Shown: in pieces, positions 12,914-12,935 of the stretch
How the letters are laid out: each line of letters opens with the position of its first letter
Position numbering within the stretch: position 1 is the stretch's first letter
Source: an uncultured Bacilli bacterium
GTDB lineage: Bacteria; Bacillota_I; Bacilli_A; RF39; UBA660
Direction: 5' to 3'
Length of the DNA stretch: 12,935 nt
NCBI GenBank assembly: GCA_944345045.1
Contig: CALVMI010000074.1
Location: forward strand, 1 to 12,935
The notes under the pieces: model-generated
Seen by the model: the letters and a program-made list of their open reading frames with translations, nothing else
What the model was told of the DNA's origin: nothing
Databases searched by the model: none
Made by a program: the position numbers and the translations under genes

Positions 12914-12935
12914 TAACTTCTCTTCTCTCCTTTCA

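Larger units (their letters stand above)
12098..12935. repeat. Three tandem copies of a 313-316-base unit (type I toxin-antitoxin-like array)
   Basis: The -10 boxes of the plus-strand RNAs lie at 12103, 12419 and 12732, giving periods of 316 and 313. Units are about 12098-12405, 12406-12718 and 12719 onwards; the third is cut by the window edge, so the array may continue. Each unit holds a plus-strand promoter, a structured RNA with terminator, a minus-strand peptide gene, a minus-strand 5' leader and a minus-strand promoter. The core GTACT recurs four times per complete unit. This fills the 887 bases after the sortase gene; no other gene is seen there. Confidence 0.93.

Noticed and set aside
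12098..12935. CRISPR array or insertion-sequence ends
   Set aside because: The repeats are over 300 bases with promoters, a peptide gene and terminators, and there are no short repeats with unique spacers, no transposase and no terminal inverted repeats with target duplication.

Overview
The window is AT-rich bacterial DNA from a Gram-positive lineage. The evidence is Bacillota-style extended -10 promoters, strong Shine-Dalgarno sites, a sortase with a thioester/Cna-B surface protein, LysM and bacterial PH domains, and a one-piece tmRNA. TGA is used as a stop (for example at 366-368 and 2326-2328) and tryptophan is TGG, so the code is standard rather than the Mycoplasma/Spiroplasma code. The strong A/T bias and the style of the uncharacterised membrane and surface proteins suggest an uncultured gut Bacilli/Mollicutes-related organism; that placement is inference.

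Left part (1-7906). The 3' end of an Rpn-family (PD-(D/E)XK) nuclease gene enters at the left edge on the plus strand and ends in a strong terminator. Everything from 394 to 7906 is on the minus strand. Reading in the direction of transcription from 7906, a three-gene unit comes first: an N-terminally anchored protein with twelve cysteine-pair repeats, a membrane-tethered PH-domain protein, and an anchored extracytoplasmic protein of unknown function. It ends at a terminator at 4389-4425. Then come a two-LysM protein with its own terminator, a five-helix membrane protein with a beta-rich outer domain and its own terminator, and finally an OmpR-type response regulator/histidine kinase pair with a four-base overlap.

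Middle (7954-8982). Two divergent promoters sit back to back. One drives the cysteine-repeat operon leftwards, and the other drives the tmRNA gene (ssrA, 8008-8370) rightwards. The tmRNA tag ends in FAPVAA. The tmRNA terminator faces the terminator of a convergent nitroreductase-family gene.

Right part (9111-12048). A large secreted adhesin has a thioester domain followed by five Cna-B-like domains. It overlaps a small sortase-like protein by 50 bases. The adhesin ends in a sorting-like VPKTY motif but has no proper membrane segment after it, and the sortase has its His and Cys but no arginine after the Cys. Both are unusual.

Right edge (12049-12935). This region has no long genes. It consists of three tandem copies of a 313-316-base unit. 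Each unit encodes, on the minus strand, a 29-residue one-helix Lys-flanked peptide, and on the plus strand a strongly promoted structured RNA of about 90 bases that ends in a terminator inside the last codons of the peptide gene. This looks like a triplicated type I toxin-antitoxin locus and is the most interesting part of the window. The peptides are almost identical, while the loops of the antisense RNAs have diverged.
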